This document shows positions 19,859 through 20,473 of a stretch of DNA of 20,473 nucleotides, piece by piece. Below the pieces are notes generated by a model, which saw only the letters and a program-made list of their open reading frames with translations, was not told the origin of the DNA and did no database searches. Source of the stretch: a virus; IMG/VR virus record IMGVR_UViG_3300043430_000039, positions 1 through 20,473 of that record. One strand, written 5' to 3'. The position numbers were made by a program, and so were the translations under genes. How positions within the stretch are numbered: the first letter of the stretch is position 1; every line of letters starts with the position of its first letter.

Positions 19859-20473
19859 CAGACGTCGTCCCCACGTAATTTGGCGAGGGTCTTCTCGTCC
19901 AGCTTGGCAAACTCGTCCTGCGACATCTTCATCACGTCGGCCGGGTTCAGTATGCCGCCGCCGGCTTTGTCGCTATCCATACCCACGCGGGCGGTGCTCG
20001 GGGGCTGCCGGCCCTCGGCGTCGAGGTTGCGCTTACGAGCCTCCGTAGCGCGGTCGGTAGTTACCTTGTCCTTATCGACGCGCGGAGTCACCTCGGTGGC
20101 GAGGCGTTCTTTACCCGTATTCGGGTCCCCCATTACCAGTTTGACGGCCTCCTGCATCGCAGCGCTCGGCGTGTCGCCGGTGGCCATCAGACCTTTCCGA
20201 ATCTTCAGTACCTTGGCGACCTTGCCCTCGTCATAATCCTCATGGCGCGGATTCAGTTCGGGGTAGGCTTCCTCGATACGGTCGATCACCATACTCTCAC
20301 GCACCTGCTCAACGGCCTGCGTGGTGGCCTGCTGCGCTTTCAGGTCTGCCTTGAAATCGGATATAGCGTCAGACAGCTCACGGATGGCGGCCATCGTCTG
20401 CGAGGCTTTCTCACTCTCACCGTCAGTGATCTGCTTGGTGAGCTGTTTCTCCAGCTCGCCGAGACGTCCTTGG
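19858..20473 (-). CDS. Coiled-coil, scaffold-like protein, 5' end cut by window edge
   Basis: The frame is open from the window edge through an internal ATG at 20394, giving 204 visible residues. The extra part upstream of that ATG reads GRLGELEKQLTKQITDGE, a heptad-like helix continuous with AIRELSDAISDFKADLKAQQ. The ATG at 20394 is therefore probably not the start. The protein is charged and helical throughout, has a Lys/Arg/Asp-rich middle (about 110-150 of the visible part) and ends in a helical KMSQDEFAKLDEKTLAKLRG segment. Such low-complexity helical proteins shortly before a capsid gene are usually scaffolding proteins that shape the procapsid. Identification is by composition and position only. 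Its stop overlaps the DUF2829 start. Confidence 0.75.
   Translation of the reverse strand, partial: QGRLGELEKQLTKQITDGESEKASQTMAAIRELSDAISDFKADLKAQQATTQAVEQVRESMVIDRIEEAYPELNPRHEDYDEGKVAKVLKIRKGLMATGDTPSAAMQEAVKLVMGDPNTGKERLATEVTPRVDKDKVTTDRATEARKRNLDAEGRQPPSTARVGMDSDKAGGGILNPADVMKMSQDEFAKLDEKTLAKLRGDDV

Overview
The window is a stretch of a tailed double-stranded DNA bacteriophage genome, either free or as a prophage. It covers the virion structure and lysis region. Every supported gene lies on the minus strand, so transcription runs from position 20473 towards 1, and genes are tightly packed with TGATG, ATGA or TAATG junctions. The key taxonomic marker is a major capsid protein of the N4-gp56 (Phage_capsid_3) family. 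I see no tape-measure protein, major tail tube protein or tail-assembly frameshift pair. That favours a short-tailed or otherwise atypical virion, but both ends of the module lie outside the window, so this stays an inference. The GC-rich sequence and a GTA-type three-helix holin suggest a Gram-negative, probably proteobacterial host, which cannot be named from sequence alone.

Layout in transcription order: a coiled-coil, scaffold-like protein cut by the right edge (20473-19858); a DUF2829 protein of the Tad2 (Thoeris anti-defence) family with an extra N-terminal domain (19858-19436); a Gp49/Sf6 gene 66 family protein (19439-19134); a strong terminator and a 130-base leader; the major capsid protein (18938-17826); a small head protein, a conserved 124-residue head protein and a head-tail adaptor-like protein (17813-16308); a run of small or mid-sized virion proteins including a tandem paralogous pair (16308-13433); a 531-residue Ala/Gly-rich repeat protein (13431-11836); a lysis cassette of coiled-coil/membrane protein, DUF5675 candidate lysin and three-helix holin (11781-10362); a terminator; a 136-residue small virion protein alone between two terminators (10181-9771); a lectin-like receptor-binding candidate with a CarboxypepD_reg-like fold, a LamG-like domain and two SPRY-like domains (9659-7569); a giant 1689-residue repeat protein (7567-2498); a propeller-like 394-residue protein (2511-1327); a conserved 198-residue virion protein (1248-652); and a gene that runs off the left edge (652-1).

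Working together, the right half builds the head and connector, the middle and left make tail or adhesin parts, and the cassette at about 10.4-11.8 kb releases progeny. The two accessory genes between scaffold and capsid look like a small counter-defence insertion. Points most worth a second look are that cassette, the giant repeat protein with a propeller-like insertion, the possible His/Cys active site of the DUF5675 protein, and a 15-base element shared by the leaders of the capsid gene and the insulated 136-residue gene. No tRNA, rRNA, CRISPR array, transposon, integrase or reverse transcriptase was seen. The longest gene-free stretches are 18939-19133 and 10182-10361; both hold terminators and leaders.
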